Below the pieces are notes generated by a model, which made no database searches, was not told where the DNA came from, and worked only from the letters and a program-made list of their open reading frames with translations. This document shows, piece after piece, positions 1-12,100 of a stretch of 64,000 bases of DNA. The translations under genes were made by a program, and so were the position numbers. Every line of letters begins with the position of its first letter. Positions within the stretch are counted from its first letter, which is position 1. The stretch comes from Cyprinodon diabolis (lineage: Eukaryota > Chordata > Actinopteri > Cyprinodontiformes > Cyprinodontidae): NCBI GenBank assembly GCA_030533445.1, contig CM060069.1, positions 30,636,837-30,700,836 on the forward strand, written 5' to 3'.

Positions 1-1358
1 CAACAGCAAAGCATAATAAACTTTTATCTTTGTTTTATTGTCAAAAACAAAATAAATACCAGCTAATACAAATCAAAAAACTTTTAGAAATGAAAATTAT
101 GTTAAATATTTTTTCCTAAGTAGGGTTTTTAGTCTTTCAACGAGTTTATTTTTGTTGATGTGGTGCTATAGACGGGTAAAAAAACAATTACATTAAATGA
201 ATGTGAAAAAATTCAACAAATAAAAATCAAACATATGCAAGTTCTGAAGTGCGCCTTTTCTGAATTCTCTGAAAACTGAAAAAAAAAAAAAAACTTACAT
301 TTTTGAGAACTGACCAATAAATGTTTGGCCTTGAGGCTGTTTATTGGAAAGTGGTGCCTTACTGTGATGCGTGTTTGCATTTTAAAAGCAAAGTTGTTGT
401 TTTACACTGAAGAAATTCTGTCTCTCATCAATCAAACTGCCAAAAGTTTACTTGAGAAAACTCTGCCCACATTAAAACAACCAAAGGTAAAAGCAGATGA
501 AGGAAACACACAAAAAAAGAAGTTAGAATGGAAAGGCATTGAGAAACAAGATATCTTGCATCTCAACATCAGCGTATGCTTAAGGGAACTTTCTCTTTTA
601 TGGCCTTGTAAACATCAAACTAGACCACAGACTATGATTTCACACACCACAAGGGAGAATGGGAGGGTGTAAATGCAAGTCATGCATGGGGAACATCAAT
701 AACGCTGGAAAAGAAGAAAGAAGAGATGCTGTTATCACACACTTAGAAACACAGGCCATTACATGTTTTCTATTGATCTCTCTCTATATGAACTACCTAA
801 AATACATGTGGTGTTGAAGAGAAGGGAGGAACAGCAGGTCGGCGATGAGGCAGTAGCTGAACCACCAGAGGGGGATCATGGTGCCAGCTGAGAGGGTCTA
901 CCCAAAAATCTACTGCCAGACAGCTTTAGAAAGTTCCTCTGGCCTTTTTATTGCTTTTTTCCGTCATTAAAACATGTTTCCTATTCAAAAAACTAATAAA
1001 AATTTTAATGCAACCACTTTCTTTTACCATAAAACATCTTTAACAGCCTTGTTTCTAGCCAACAAACTCAGGATATGGCAATACTTTTTTTTTTTTTTGC
1101 ATTTTATTGTCTAGTCAACTTGCCATTTACTTAATAAAAACAACATAGTAGGGTGAAATTAGGGAAACTTTCCATCTTATTAAATTACACAGAGAGTAAA
1201 ATGTTTTTTTCTACTTAAATAACTTAAAAGACAAAAATCCCGATTGAAAAAGGTAAATAACAGCAGTCCTCTATTTTCTCAGAGATATATTTTGCGAGTT
1301 TTCTTTGAAGCACCTTAAATGTTGTCTCAAATAATTCAGTGAAAATATAGGATTTAGT
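1..1358. other. AT-rich stretch without recognised gene
   Basis: No gene, RNA or mobile-element end is recognised. Open frames are short and lack family motifs. Poly-A and poly-T runs occur near 279 and 1087. Confidence 0.5.
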
Positions 1359-2122
1359 AGCCTAGTAAACAAGCCCCACCCGCCAGCGGCCAAAATCATT
1401 TTTGCCTGCGAGTTTGGTCTAGCCTCGATCAATGCCTCAGGCACCCTAGAACAGGCGGGTCAAAAACAACGCAGAGATGTTTTTAAATTTTGGATGCAAA
1501 GCGGGTGGGGTTTTTAAAGGTGTGGCGACAAAGCTGCACGTCGCTGGATAGAGCACAACAAGCCAGATGACAACAACTATTGAATAGTAGCATGCACTGC
1601 GGCAGCGGCAGCTTTCAATGGAGCGCTTTATTGAAAGGTAAAAGTTTTCTTTTCTGTTGCTGTTGTTCAATAAAAGCTCCGAGCTAAGAGCTCTGAGACT
1701 AACGGCAGCCAGGGCTAACCGCAGCCCGTCTGCAGCTGCCCTCTCTCAGCATAGTCGTGTGTGAAGGACCGCTGGCTGTGATGACGATTTTTGACTCCAC
1801 TTTGGAATCAGTTTTGCAAGGATTAGACTTGGGAGTTTTTGTTGAAACGTGAGCAGGAAGAGGCTCTACGCTCATTCATTTTTGAGAAGGATATATTTGC
1901 CGTTTTACCGACAGGCTGTTTGTTAACACTCCCCCACCAGCTTTCTGTCGTGCTTCCTACGTCACAGTCATTGCGCTCATTGGTTAGAGCGTTGGCCAAT
2001 AGGCCCAGACATGGTTTGAAAAATAACGGGTTGTTCCCATCAACAATCTTCCGATGTCTCATTCATCGGGGCCAGACTAAATTACACATTTAATCTCAGA
2101 ATTAAGTCTTGTTCATTAGGCT
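1359..2122 (+). mobile_element. Decayed DNA element carrying a helicase-like fragment
   Basis: The segment is clearly more GC-rich than its surroundings. It is bounded by an imperfect 15-nt inverted repeat: AGCCTAGTAAACAAG at the left and the complement of AGCCTAATGAACAAG at the right (13 of 15 match). The inside holds the start of a helicase-like reading frame and then unrelated sequence, as expected after an internal deletion. No clear target duplication was found, so the superfamily is not assigned. The boundaries rest only on the weak inverted repeat. Confidence 0.35.
1781..1916 (+). pseudogene. RecQ-like helicase N-terminal fragment
   Basis: An ATG at 1781 opens a frame beginning MTIFDSTLESVLQGLDLG. 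After a one-base frame change near 1840 it continues as LKREQEEALRSF, then FEKDIFAVLPTG. This matches the start of a RecQ-type DEAH helicase domain: a Q-motif-like LKxEQxEAL segment followed by the first half of a Walker A loop. The essential GKS of Walker A is missing, because the frame runs into unrelated sequence after LPTG (1905-1916). Helicases of this kind recur in fish genomes as repeat-borne copies. It is non-functional here because of the frameshift and the truncation before the ATP-binding lysine. The RecQ assignment rests on about 30 residues, so it is moderate. Confidence 0.45.
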
Positions 2123-2418
2123 AAGATTTTGAGGAATTCATTAAAAACATAACTCCAACTGTGATTGGGAATCAAAAACTAGAGCTTCAGAATAGAGATG
2201 CACGATATATTTTGGTCACCTAAACTATCGGGCCGATTTGGGCTTATTTTCTATCGGCCAGATAGCCATATTTTCCCGATAAAAATAGCCGATAATTTAA
2301 TAAAAACGCGGAAACTGCGTTCAAGAGTAACGACTTTTATTTTGACGACACAAGCCATGACGCGCAGTGGCACGTCACATCCAATTCATGCAGCCAGTGA
2401 GTGGGGAAGTAGACAAAC

Positions 2419-3306
2419 ATGCCCTCACCAGTATGGTCGTTCTTCACAGTGGCAGAAAATGACAATGCTTTCGCTATATGCAACGCCTGTTCATTGCGGA
2501 TTCCGAGAGGAGAAAAAAGGTCGTCAAGCTTTAACACAAGCAATCTTATATCTCACCTGAAAAGTCGGCACCGCGGCGAAGAGGTATTAAAAGAGTATGA
2601 GGCAGCGGCTGCAGCAGCTAGCACAAGCAGTGAAACCAATGCGGTAACTAAAGGAAGAAAATCCGATGTTACCATTCTGCAGTCTTTTGAAAAAAGTAGA
2701 CCCTTTGCGAGAGACAGTGAAAAGACCAAAGCCATTAACAGCAAAGTAATGGAGTTCATTGCACTCGGCGACCAGCCTTTCTCCGTGGTCGAAGAGCCAT
2801 CTTTTCGTAGCCTGTTGGCACACTTGGAGCCACGCTACACTCTTCCAAGCCGCTGCTTTTTCTCAGACGTGTCCCTCCCTGCACTGAACCACAGCCAAGC
2901 TGATCAGCAGGTAATTGATTTGTTGTTTATATAAAACTTTGGGCTATCTGATAAAAAATTTTATATTATGTTAAATTTGCTATGTATAACATTAAATATA
3001 ATTTTGTTTTTGTTCTTTGTTATTCTTCTATTACCTTAGATTCAAGCCTATCTCTCAGAGCCCACAATTCCTCGATCCGAGAGCACCTTGGACTACTGGA
3101 GAAGCAACAAAATCCGGTTCCCACAACTTGCCCTCCTCGCACGGAAGTATCTGTCCTCTCCTTGTACAAGTGTGGACAGTGAACGTTTATTTTCTGCTGC
3201 TGCAAATGTTATTGATGAAAAACGAAACCGACTTGGATGTGAGAAAGCAGAGATGCTTCTCTTTGTTAAGAAAAATCTCCCACTGGTGCCCTCCCCCAGA
3301 ATATAG
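2419..3306 (+). CDS. BED-finger/hAT-dimerisation protein, two exons
   Basis: Exon 1 (2419-2910, 164 codons) starts with MPSPVWSFF and carries a BED zinc finger with all ligands: C21, C24, H46 and H51, plus W6 of the family. A consensus donor follows at 2911 (CAG|GTAATT). Exon 2 starts at 3040 after a TTACCTTAG acceptor and runs to the stop at 3306. Both boundaries are phase 0, so the join is open and predicts 252 residues. Exon 2 encodes the C-terminal hAT dimerisation region (FPQLALLARKYLS, then SERLFSAAANVI). The whole RNase H-like core with the DDE residues is absent, so it cannot be a transposase. It could bind element ends and dimerise, as a repressor would, or simply be a deletion relic. 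No expression evidence is available from sequence. Confidence 0.6.
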
Positions 3307-3324
3307 AAAATATAATGCAGATAA

Positions 3325-3800
3325 TGTGACAGTGACAAGTTTGGGGGGAGGTTAGGATAGGAAATGTTGAGAAGAGGAAAATCTTTGAAGTTTTGAAGAA
3401 TTTAAGCATTTTATTTTTGAAATAGACTTAAATATTTACGTCCCTAAGGGATGTACGTTTTGTTAAAATTAAGAGGCACATTTTATGCTTATTGTTGTTA
3501 GAACTTTTGCTATATGTTTTATGATGGCATATGACCACATGTAATGACATGAAACAGTGACAAGATTGGGGAGTGGTTAGCAAAGGACATGTTGAGAAGA
3601 GGAAATCATTTAACTTTTAAGTTGAAGTTGTAAGCATTTTTTTTATCTAAATGACTGAGTTTTGTTTTAATGCAGTCAAGCATTAATGGTTTTCAGAATG
3701 CACTTTACTTTATTGCATACCTCCATAAGAGATGCACTTTTTTTGTTAAATTAAGATGCATGTTTGATGCATATCTGTGTCTTGCTACATGTTTTATAGC
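3325..3800 (+). repeat. Diverged tandem duplication in hAT 3' region
   Basis: Two copies of about 220 bp follow each other. Both begin ACAGTGACAAG (near 3329 and 3553), continue through ATGTTGAGAAGAGGAAA, and later share a TGTTAAA(A)TTAAGA segment. They are noticeably diverged, so the duplication is old. It lies between the stop codon and the AATAAA signal. Confidence 0.6.
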
Positions 3801-4069
3801 AGATTACCTTATTTTTTTGGTGAAATGAAAAGAAATAAAGATTTGCAGTGTCACAAAGTTGTTGTTTTTTGTTATAGATAGGTCAAATCAGCTAATTCAT
3901 CAGTTATCTATACTGCACAAAGTAGATTATATCAATATATTATGTTATGTTGTGTTCATAAGAAAATTAAATTAAATTTTAACATATCGGTATCGGCCCT
4001 GAGAAGCAGGAAATTATCGGTTATCGGTATCGGTTGAAATTTTTAATATCGTGCATCACTACTTCAGGA

Positions 4070-5106
4070 AAAAAACAAACAAACACACATTTTCTTGTCT
4101 CTATTTTTATTTCAAATTAAGAACAAAATATCACATGGCCTCTGCAATCAAATGATAACAGCTTCACTAAAACATTGCTTGACCCTACAGAGAATACAAG
4201 TTCTTGGTACACCGAAGCAGTAAAAGGGGAAAATCTACAGTAAGTGTGTTTATTTGTGCTCAGCATGTAAAGAAAATACTTTCTACAGAAGCACTGATTG
4301 CTGTATTTAGGATTTTTATGTTGTTCAGAAGAAAAAAAAAAGGAAAACCATCTGAAGGACAGACTTCAATTTCTCTGTGTATTGATAGCTTCTCAATCCA
4401 ATAAGGCGAAAAGGCATAAACCAAGCAAGCTTACAGCCTACAAATTTAGTCTGTTAAATGCAAACATATTTTACACAGAATAAAAAACTAGCATGACATT
4501 AAATATCAGCAAAATCTCAAAGTGTTTTGGTCCACATCCATTCAACTTTTTTCCCCTCGCCCACTTCACCTCTCCCATTTGTGCCATGGCTCAGTGTTGG
4601 TCCTTCACACTTTGACATGGGGTCAGTCAGCAGACACCTGATTTGAATCAGTTTCCCATTAAACGGAGGCGCAGAGGGGGAAGAAAATAAACAGGCTGGA
4701 AAGAGGGTTAGACGGTAGGAACACAACAGTGAGCAACTGAGAGACAGCTGGACCTTCTTACCACCCCCAGGTCAACATACATAAAGAAAAGAAACAGAAG
4801 ATCTTTTACTAAAGCAGCGGGGAAATTAAGAATTGAGATGGATGTTCATGGAACGATGTAAAACAGTTATTCTTCCCTGCATCTGTAGTGGAGTGTGTTT
4901 CAAAACTTGTGATTTATTCTGACAATTAATAAGACAACTTCATTCCCTTTTAGATGCAATAACTGCACACAAGCTTAACTTCAAATTGTCTTGTTGGGTG
5001 CATCTGTTCATTATTCCTAAATTTTTCTTGATGTTAATTTTGGTCTTTCCATGTCAGTTAATGCTTGTGTATTTCGTTTCTTTGTTAATTAATGCACGCC
5101 CCTGTT
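4070..5106. other. Stretch without recognised gene
   Basis: Mixed-composition sequence. No coding motif, RNA gene or element end was recognised. Confidence 0.45.
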
Positions 5107-5450
5107 GTGTCATGGGCTTTACTTCTATAGCATATCTGTTTATCCATGCTCTAGGTGCCACTTTGTTAAGTAGTCACTCTCCTCCAGTTGCTCTGCCTTC
5201 ATTACATCTCAGCTGCTCCACATCCCTTTGATTAGGGGTTTTCTCTCACTCTCCAACTCTGTCCAGCATATAAGATTACCAATTCTCTTTGTTCACAGCA
5301 TAATTCCAACATTCCTCAGCCTTACTTCGTTACCAGCTCGTTTCACTGCTTTTTAATGCTAGTTGCCTTCAATTACCTTTTCCTCCCACAATTACTTTTT
5401 TAAGTTCCCCTTTTTTAGTTTAATTTTTTTAACTGCTGCTCAGTAATTGT
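5107..5450 (+). repeat. Possible degraded LTR fragment
   Basis: The segment begins TGTCATGGGC, like the two better-defined LTRs elsewhere in the window. It has a C/T-rich body and a TATA-like CATATAAG near 5269, about 160 bp in. No matching TGACA end or target duplication was found, so this is a tentative resemblance. Confidence 0.25.
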
Positions 5451-7386
5451 GTCCATCATGAATCACATCAGGACACTAAGATTTATGTTTGCTTATATTA
5501 TAATTAACCTTTCACTTCATATAATCTTTCAATTTGCCATGTTAATCTTTTCAAACTTCCCATTTCCTTTGGCTAAACAGAAACTCTCTTTGAGCGTTTA
5601 CATGCACAATGAAGAAAACAGTGTTTGAAATGGATTAGAGGAAGCAGGGAGAGTGAAACCAAAGCAACACACAGCTGATTTTCCAGCGTGACGGTGCTCA
5701 GTACCTGACTAATGCAGGACATTTACCGCTTCTTATAAGTTTGCTGAAAAAAAGGATCGCTTCAGTTTTGTCAGGTGTATAACTGTTTATTTTCAAATGC
5801 ATGCTATGTATCATGGATCTAAGCTATATGTATAACTCACCTAAATAGAAATATCTCTTATTTTCCCACAAGGTGAAAATGTGGGGAACTCCATGTAAAA
5901 CAACACCAGGCAGAAAGTATGCATTAAGACCATTCAGGAATGTTACACAACAGGAGGGGGTATAAACTATGATGAACATGTTGGTGTAATTTTAGTTTCT
6001 TTTTTTTCATAAATCAAACAATATAAATTTACGCTAACCCAAAAATTACAAGGATTTTTTTTTGTGCTTATTTTCCTACTGTCTAATATGTCTAATATGA
6101 CAACAAAACTTTTATGTAAAGCTTATACGGCTTAAATCCGGCAGCATACTTTATATGTAAACACAGTCGCTATCTCTGAATGTAAGCATTGCGATATTTG
6201 CTTATCCTTGTGGGTAGACGAAAATAATAGTTAAGCTTGAATGTGTTGATTTAGGAGGAAGTGTCTCTTATTTTTACCCGACCCTTTTCCATTTTGATGT
6301 GATACTAGCTTCACTGGAGTTAGAAACACTAATTATTTAGTAGTTTTCTGCGTTCTGCACTTAAATCTTAGTTGATCCCAGGTTGTTGCAAAACTGCATC
6401 CGTTTAATAATTTAATAACATAACAGCGCCAGTTTTGCAGAGTAATTAGGGGATGTGGTCAAGACTAAATGTAAAAAAAAAAAATAAAAATACTTTATAA
6501 GCTAAATGTTCTTTAGAAAGTCTAATGGTGCAATTCAAAACACCTAGAAATATAACAAATTCAAATTAAATCTGTCCATTAGTTTTATCAAAACTCATGC
6601 AAAAAAAGGTGAAGCCCAGAGTTTATAGAATTAGTAGTTTATACAAATCGAAGCAAGCCACCAAAAGTCAAGCATTAGAAAGTTTTTTAATAATTTTCTA
6701 AATCAAATATCATCATAGATGAACATTCCAACTAATAACAATTGATTTCCCCAGAAACCCAATCATCTAAATTTGCCAATTTGTAGCCAACATTTCTTGT
6801 TAAGTGAGGGAATATAGCATCAGTCCTCTAAATGGTATTCCAGAGACAAAAAAGGCCAGAACTCTGACACTGTGATGCAAAGGCAAGTGGAGAAATATAC
6901 TCTTACAGATTATGATAATGACATAGCAACTCTCAGACTAAATTGAAGTTTTTGAATTAATGAAATAAGCCTTATTTTTCCTCTTCTACTGCTTCTGGTT
7001 CAGTTAGTTGTGACAATGTGCAGTAATACTCATACCAAGTTGCTTATGAAGACTGGATAGTGTTGCGCTGTTCTTATTTTGTTTTTCCAGGTATACTGTA
7101 TGTTATTTCGAATGTTTTAATGTTGCTGCCTAGTGTTAGAATACGGTGCTGTAACGAAAGACGTCTATGTGATGACTTTAGCCAATACAGATAGTTTTCA
7201 ATATGGAGCTTTTGCTTTTTTTATTGATGAACCAAGTTTTTATTAAAATCCTCAGCTTACTTTCACAAGTGGTTGACAGCTTGTGCCAGATCTAGAAACA
7301 TGGTGATAACTGGCTTCTCCAACAGTTTATTGATTTTTACAAAAAATGGGTTTGCAGGCTTATAACCCATTGCTAATGTATGAATT
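5451..7386. other. AT-rich stretch without recognised gene
   Basis: No open frame with family motifs and no element ends recognised. Confidence 0.45.
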
Positions 7387-7783
7387 TGGGCTGAAACAAT
7401 TAATTGAATTAATCGTGTTTAATCAATTATTGAAATAATCTCATCTTAATCTTTAATTTAGTAATCAGTTAAGCATTAACTGGAGTATAGAGACTCTAAA
7501 ACATGCCTTTATCTGACAGAGAAATCCACTTGGAGCAGCAATTATATCAAAGTTGTAAAAAACATATGAACACATTGCATTTAAGATAAAAAAAAAAATA
7601 CAATTTCCGTCTGTAAATATTCTTTATCCGGAAATTCTCAAGTGTAATATTTTTAGCTTTAACTGGTTTAACTTCCTAATGAAATACCCTTTAAAGAACC
7701 TTTGGCTATCTGATTATTAATCGATTAATCAAAAGAATAATTGACAGATTAATCACTTTGCAAAATAATTGTTAGTTGGACAT
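7387..7783. mobile_element. Diverged hAT-like MITE
   Basis: The left part reads GGGCTGAAACAATTAATTG with repeated ATTAATC/AATCAATT motifs. The right part is the diverged complement (TAATCGATTAATC, then AATTGTTAGTTGGAC). Repeated ATTAATCG motifs near both ends and a GGGCTG start are typical of a common non-autonomous hAT group in fish. The ends are too eroded to show a target duplication. Confidence 0.45.
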
Positions 7784-8219
7784 TGAAATGCTGGTAACTA
7801 TAACCATTTAAGATGTGCTTCATTGTTTAAATATAAAAGAAAGATAGAAATTATGTAATAACTACATAATTAACCATAAAATATGGTTCATTTGAGAATT
7901 AGCTAATAGACATTTCTCTATATAAAAGTAGGGATTTTTTTGAGCCTCCATGTATATTTTTTGCTATACTACATGCACTTCTGAAAACACTTCACTGGCT
8001 TTATTGTTAATAAATGTAACTGACATAAAAACTAATTTAAAAAAGAAATTCTCAAAGAGATTTTTAGCCAGAAACAGATTAAATGGCATTCAGATTGATG
8101 TCCACAATCGTGTATTGATCGCGTAAACATAGAAACAAGTTAAAAACTTCCAAACTTTTCAGCTAATAAAAACACATTTCTCTGAAGATGATGTAACATC
8201 TGAATATGTTTGCTGTTTC

Positions 8220-9149
8220 TTAAAGGAATAGTACACCCAAAACATGATTAGCCTTCATTTTCTACTCACCCCCATGCTGAACAACACTCTGGAGTACTTT
8301 TTTGATATCTCCAATGCATCTGGAGATCTGGGAGGCTTCTTGCTGTCTGCTGACATTCAAATAATGGAGGTCTATGGTGCCCGAGGCAGAGGGGTCCATA
8401 AAAGTCCACAAAAAACGTGTCAATATTCCTCCATACTGCTCGTCCAATGTATTCCAAGTGTCCTGAGTTGGTAGCGTCCATAATTTACTCGAAACAAAGT
8501 CATTTAGAATGTTTTTAGAGCATAAACAGTAGTGTATAGGATTTCCTAAAAGCGCGCGCCTGCGAGTTCACGAGCCTACGGAAACTGCGGCAGACCAAAC
8601 CAGATGAAAGTGCGCATTCAGCGTCTGCTCTTGATAATGCAAGCGTAGAGGAAGAAATTTGCTGTTTACCTGTGCAAAGAAAGAAACAACGAAAGAAAAA
8701 TGTCTGAGGACTTCAGTGTTGAGGAAGAGCATGAGTTCTTTGCCGAGCTGAATGCGCACTTTCATCTGGTTTGGTCTGCCGCAGTTTCTGTAGGCTCGTG
8801 AACTCGCAGGGGCGCGCTTTTAGGAAATCCTATACACTACTGTTTATGCTCTAAAAACATTCTAAATGACTTTGTTTCGAGTAAATTATGGACCCTACCC
8901 ACTCAGGACACTTGGAATACATTGGACGAGCAGTATGGAGGAATATTGACACGTTTTTTGTGGACTTTTATGGACCCCTCTGCCTCGGGCACCATAGACC
9001 TCCATTATTTGAATGTCAGCAGACAGCAAGAAGCCTCCCAGATCTCCAGATGCATTGGAGATATCAAAAAAGTACTCCAGAGTGTTGTTCAGCATGGGGG
9101 TGAGTAGAAAATGAAGGCTAATCATGTTTTGGGTGTACTATTCCTTTAA
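8220..9149. mobile_element. Fold-back element with 403-bp inverted arms and TTAA ends
   Basis: The left arm (8220-8622) and right arm (8747-9149) are inverted copies of the same 403 bp, with four mismatches seen and no net indel, around a 124-bp spacer. The outer ends read TTAAAGGAATAGTACACCC and its complement, with TTAA at 8220-8223 and 9146-9149. These termini resemble the TTAAAGGGATAGTTCACCC type of abundant fish MITE (recalled as Angel-like, not verified). The open frames of the left arm reappear mirrored in the right arm and are shadows of the symmetry. A transcript would fold into a dsRNA stem of about 400 bp. Confidence 0.85.
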
Positions 9150-12100
9150 AACGGATCTTACTGCATTCCAAGACTTAATGCAATATGACTTGTTTATTTG
9201 GGAGGGAAGGTTTGGTTAAATTAAAGTTTTCTCAGTAAATGTTGTGTGAAATAAGGAAAAACAGCACACAAAATACTGTGAATTTGCCCATGAAGCAAGG
9301 GCTTTCAGCAAAGCAGATTTCCATTACTCCCGGTGAGTGTATGCAAAAACAGAAGCGATACTATGATTCTCTAATCAGTTCAAGTGCCTTTCCATTTTAT
9401 ATCACCAGCTTATTTTGTGAAATCATTTACTTAAAGCATTACACTGGGATGATATAACAGCCAGATGATGACAGCCTGTGTGTTTGACTGAAGACCTCAT
9501 AAAAGGAGAGCCACAGGCAGACCCTTAAGTAAATATGTGTGCAGCAGAAATGAAGGATTTTGTCTCACCTTTACAGAGCTTCTGACAGAAACGACTATAA
9601 GCAAAAAAAGCTGGAGAGAGGTATTGCAGCTGACATACAGTGATCTTTACACATCCTTTAGAGGTATGCTTGAAAGGCTTTAGTTGCAAGAGAGGGCAAA
9701 AAAAAATGAGAATCAGCTGAGCCACGAGATTATCCGTTTTCTGTAATAAATGATCCTCATACTCCGTCTCAGGACTTCCCATCACATAAGAGTTTTCTTG
9801 TGAGAACTGAGGTCAGATAAAAAAGAACAAGAACCTGGCTTCCTTACTCTAACTTTATCGTTACATGCAAATTGAAAGTCACTCAAAATCCCATAAATCA
9901 TGCAGTGCTGTGAAAATTACCACTCCAAATTCACTGTGTCTTGCCTGACTATACCAACTGAGAGGACATTTAGAAGACGGGTTCAATATTGGGTTTCCTG
10001 AGAGAACTTGATTTGTTTGCAAAGGTGCAGTATTGATTTCATAACTAATGTCCAATTAGGGTCTTTAGTGGGAGTTATCATCTAATAGTGAAAGGGAGGA
10101 TACATGGAAAAGTTAAGCTTTGCGTTGTCAAATTACCACAAGTCTACATGCTGTGAGATCGCACAATGTGTCATGTTCAATAAGAGTAATTAGTTAAAAT
10201 GTTGGCCAAACAGATTAATTGACTTAAAAAGTATTTTAATTGATGATAATGAGGATTAGAATGAATTATCTCTATTGTTTTTCCATTTTAGAAGCTTTGG
10301 AAATAATAACTATTTGCCCACATAGTATTAAGCACCTTTAAAATAAAATAAAAATGTATACACCATTATAATGAATCTATAAGAAAAAATATAAAACGTA
10401 ACCTTTGTGTTAATCAGGCTAAGATAGATATTCTAGGGCTAAACTGAGGCTGAACTTTAAAGAGCATACACCCAAGCACGACAAACTCTGGCGGCAAAGT
10501 AACATGATTCATCTCAACTCTGAGCGAAGGATAGTGCAAAGACGAAGAGTATTTAGGGCATGAAGGGTAGAAAAAGGAGAAATAAACCTTTATTAAGAAA
10601 CTGATCAAACATACACCCTGCCTGCCTGCAAGAGTCACTGGGATCATGAAGGAGAACGAAATATTAGCACCCTAAAGCTGTAGTAATTGACCGAAGCCTC
10701 ATGTTAGTTTTCTCTGTTCATATGAAGAAGGCTAAGGCCTCTTCAAAAAGCACCTCATTAAACAATTCCTGAACTCTTCCTTCTTTTATAGTGGAAAAGA
10801 TCTTCCAAGTGTTGTTTATTAATAAAGTTAAAGACAATAAGGTGAGTTTCTTTTTAAAATATGCCAAGACAGTAGCAAAATAAACAAATTAAAATGACCC
10901 GTGGTATATGAGTAATGTGAATATGGATGTAGATATTTATACTGGAAATATTTCCTTTTTTACTAGGGTCTAGGTAACTAGGGGCTATACCTGACTAACT
11001 ACATGTAATCAGCAGTTAGACAAGGTCGGGGAGGTCCAATGAAAAGGTACCTCTGCACTGAGTAGAATAGTATTTTAGGAGACAAGACAAGCAGAATGTG
11101 GCTTAGTCTCATCACAGACGACAGGAGAGGACCAAGGAGCTGGTTAAACCCTGGACCACTGTGGCTCTGTGAACCAGCAAGGTAAATATCCATTGCCCAA
11201 CCCTGTCGGTCACTCCAACCTGGGGCTAAAAGCTCTTAAAGTCTGTTAAGACTCTGAACCGGTTGGTGGTCACTGCCTGGTCATACCAGAGAGGTTGATC
11301 CAACCTGTCAAAAGAATAAGCGGATGCTGAACCTCCCTGTAGAGTCAGAAGGACCAAACCCTTAGCTCACACAGCCGGGAGAGACGTGCAAGCGGTGAGC
11401 TGTACTGTTGAGACAACATGCTGGACTTTGGACTTTGAAAAAGGAACCTCATCAATCAAAAAATCCCTTGGCCTCGAAACTACCATGTATCTGTGATACA
11501 AGTCAGCTCAAAAAGATCAAAAGTCTCCCATTGAGACCTTAGTAGTTAGCCTAGGAAAGGGTTACAATATTTAGTTGGATTTTATATTTTATTTTTCATT
11601 TGCTTAATTTGGCTATTAGTAATTCCTTGTTAAAAGCATAATAATTATGGAAGAATAAAGCATTTTAGTAAATGTCTGGGCAATAGCTTTACTGAGTCAC
11701 ATTTTCCCTATATATTTAGATTTTTGTAAAATAGTCTCAGTGTATGGTTCATAAATATTGGGACGTCTTTAAAGGTTGTCTGTAGCAAAATTGAAGTCTT
11801 AACAAGAGGCAATATTTGGTATGGTAGGCTAACAAAAGATCCCAACAGCTCCCCATTCCTAAGGGTTCTTCCGGTTCAATTTGCATGTTTTCTAAGCCAA
11901 AAAAGGCTTTGCTTTGGGCAACTCTATAAAGCTGGAAACTCAACGCTAACTTCCTGGATGGGAAGTGAAGCATCTTCAAACTTGGAAACGAAGTCCAAAC
12001 TTCAAGAATTTCTTTATTACTGCTGTTAAAAAAAGACCAATCATTTCCAAGAATAAAAAACAACAACTTTGAGTCATGTTTGAACTGATGCAGGATGGTC

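Larger units (their letters stand above)
2193..4061 (+). mobile_element. hAT transposon, complete ends, internally deleted
   Basis: The terminal inverted repeats are TAGAGATGCACGATAT at 2193 and the complement of TAGTGATGCACGATAT ending at 4061 (one mismatch). The flanking 8-bp duplications are CTTCAGAA (2185-2192) and CTTCAGGA (4062-4069), also with one mismatch. An 8-bp duplication and TAGNG-type ends are diagnostic of hAT. Subterminal zones are rich in ATCGG/CCGAT motifs at both ends. At 1,869 bp it is far shorter than an autonomous copy. The interior keeps a first exon with a BED finger and a last exon with the hAT dimerisation region, and lacks the catalytic core. An AATAAA signal lies at 3834-3839. 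Confidence 0.9.

Noticed and set aside
8244..9125. Pairs of identical 61-76-codon frames on opposite strands
   Set aside because: They arise only because the two palindrome arms mirror each other.
11749..12066. 105-codon minus-strand frame as a host exon
   Set aside because: No domain, no convincing splice sites and low-complexity surroundings.
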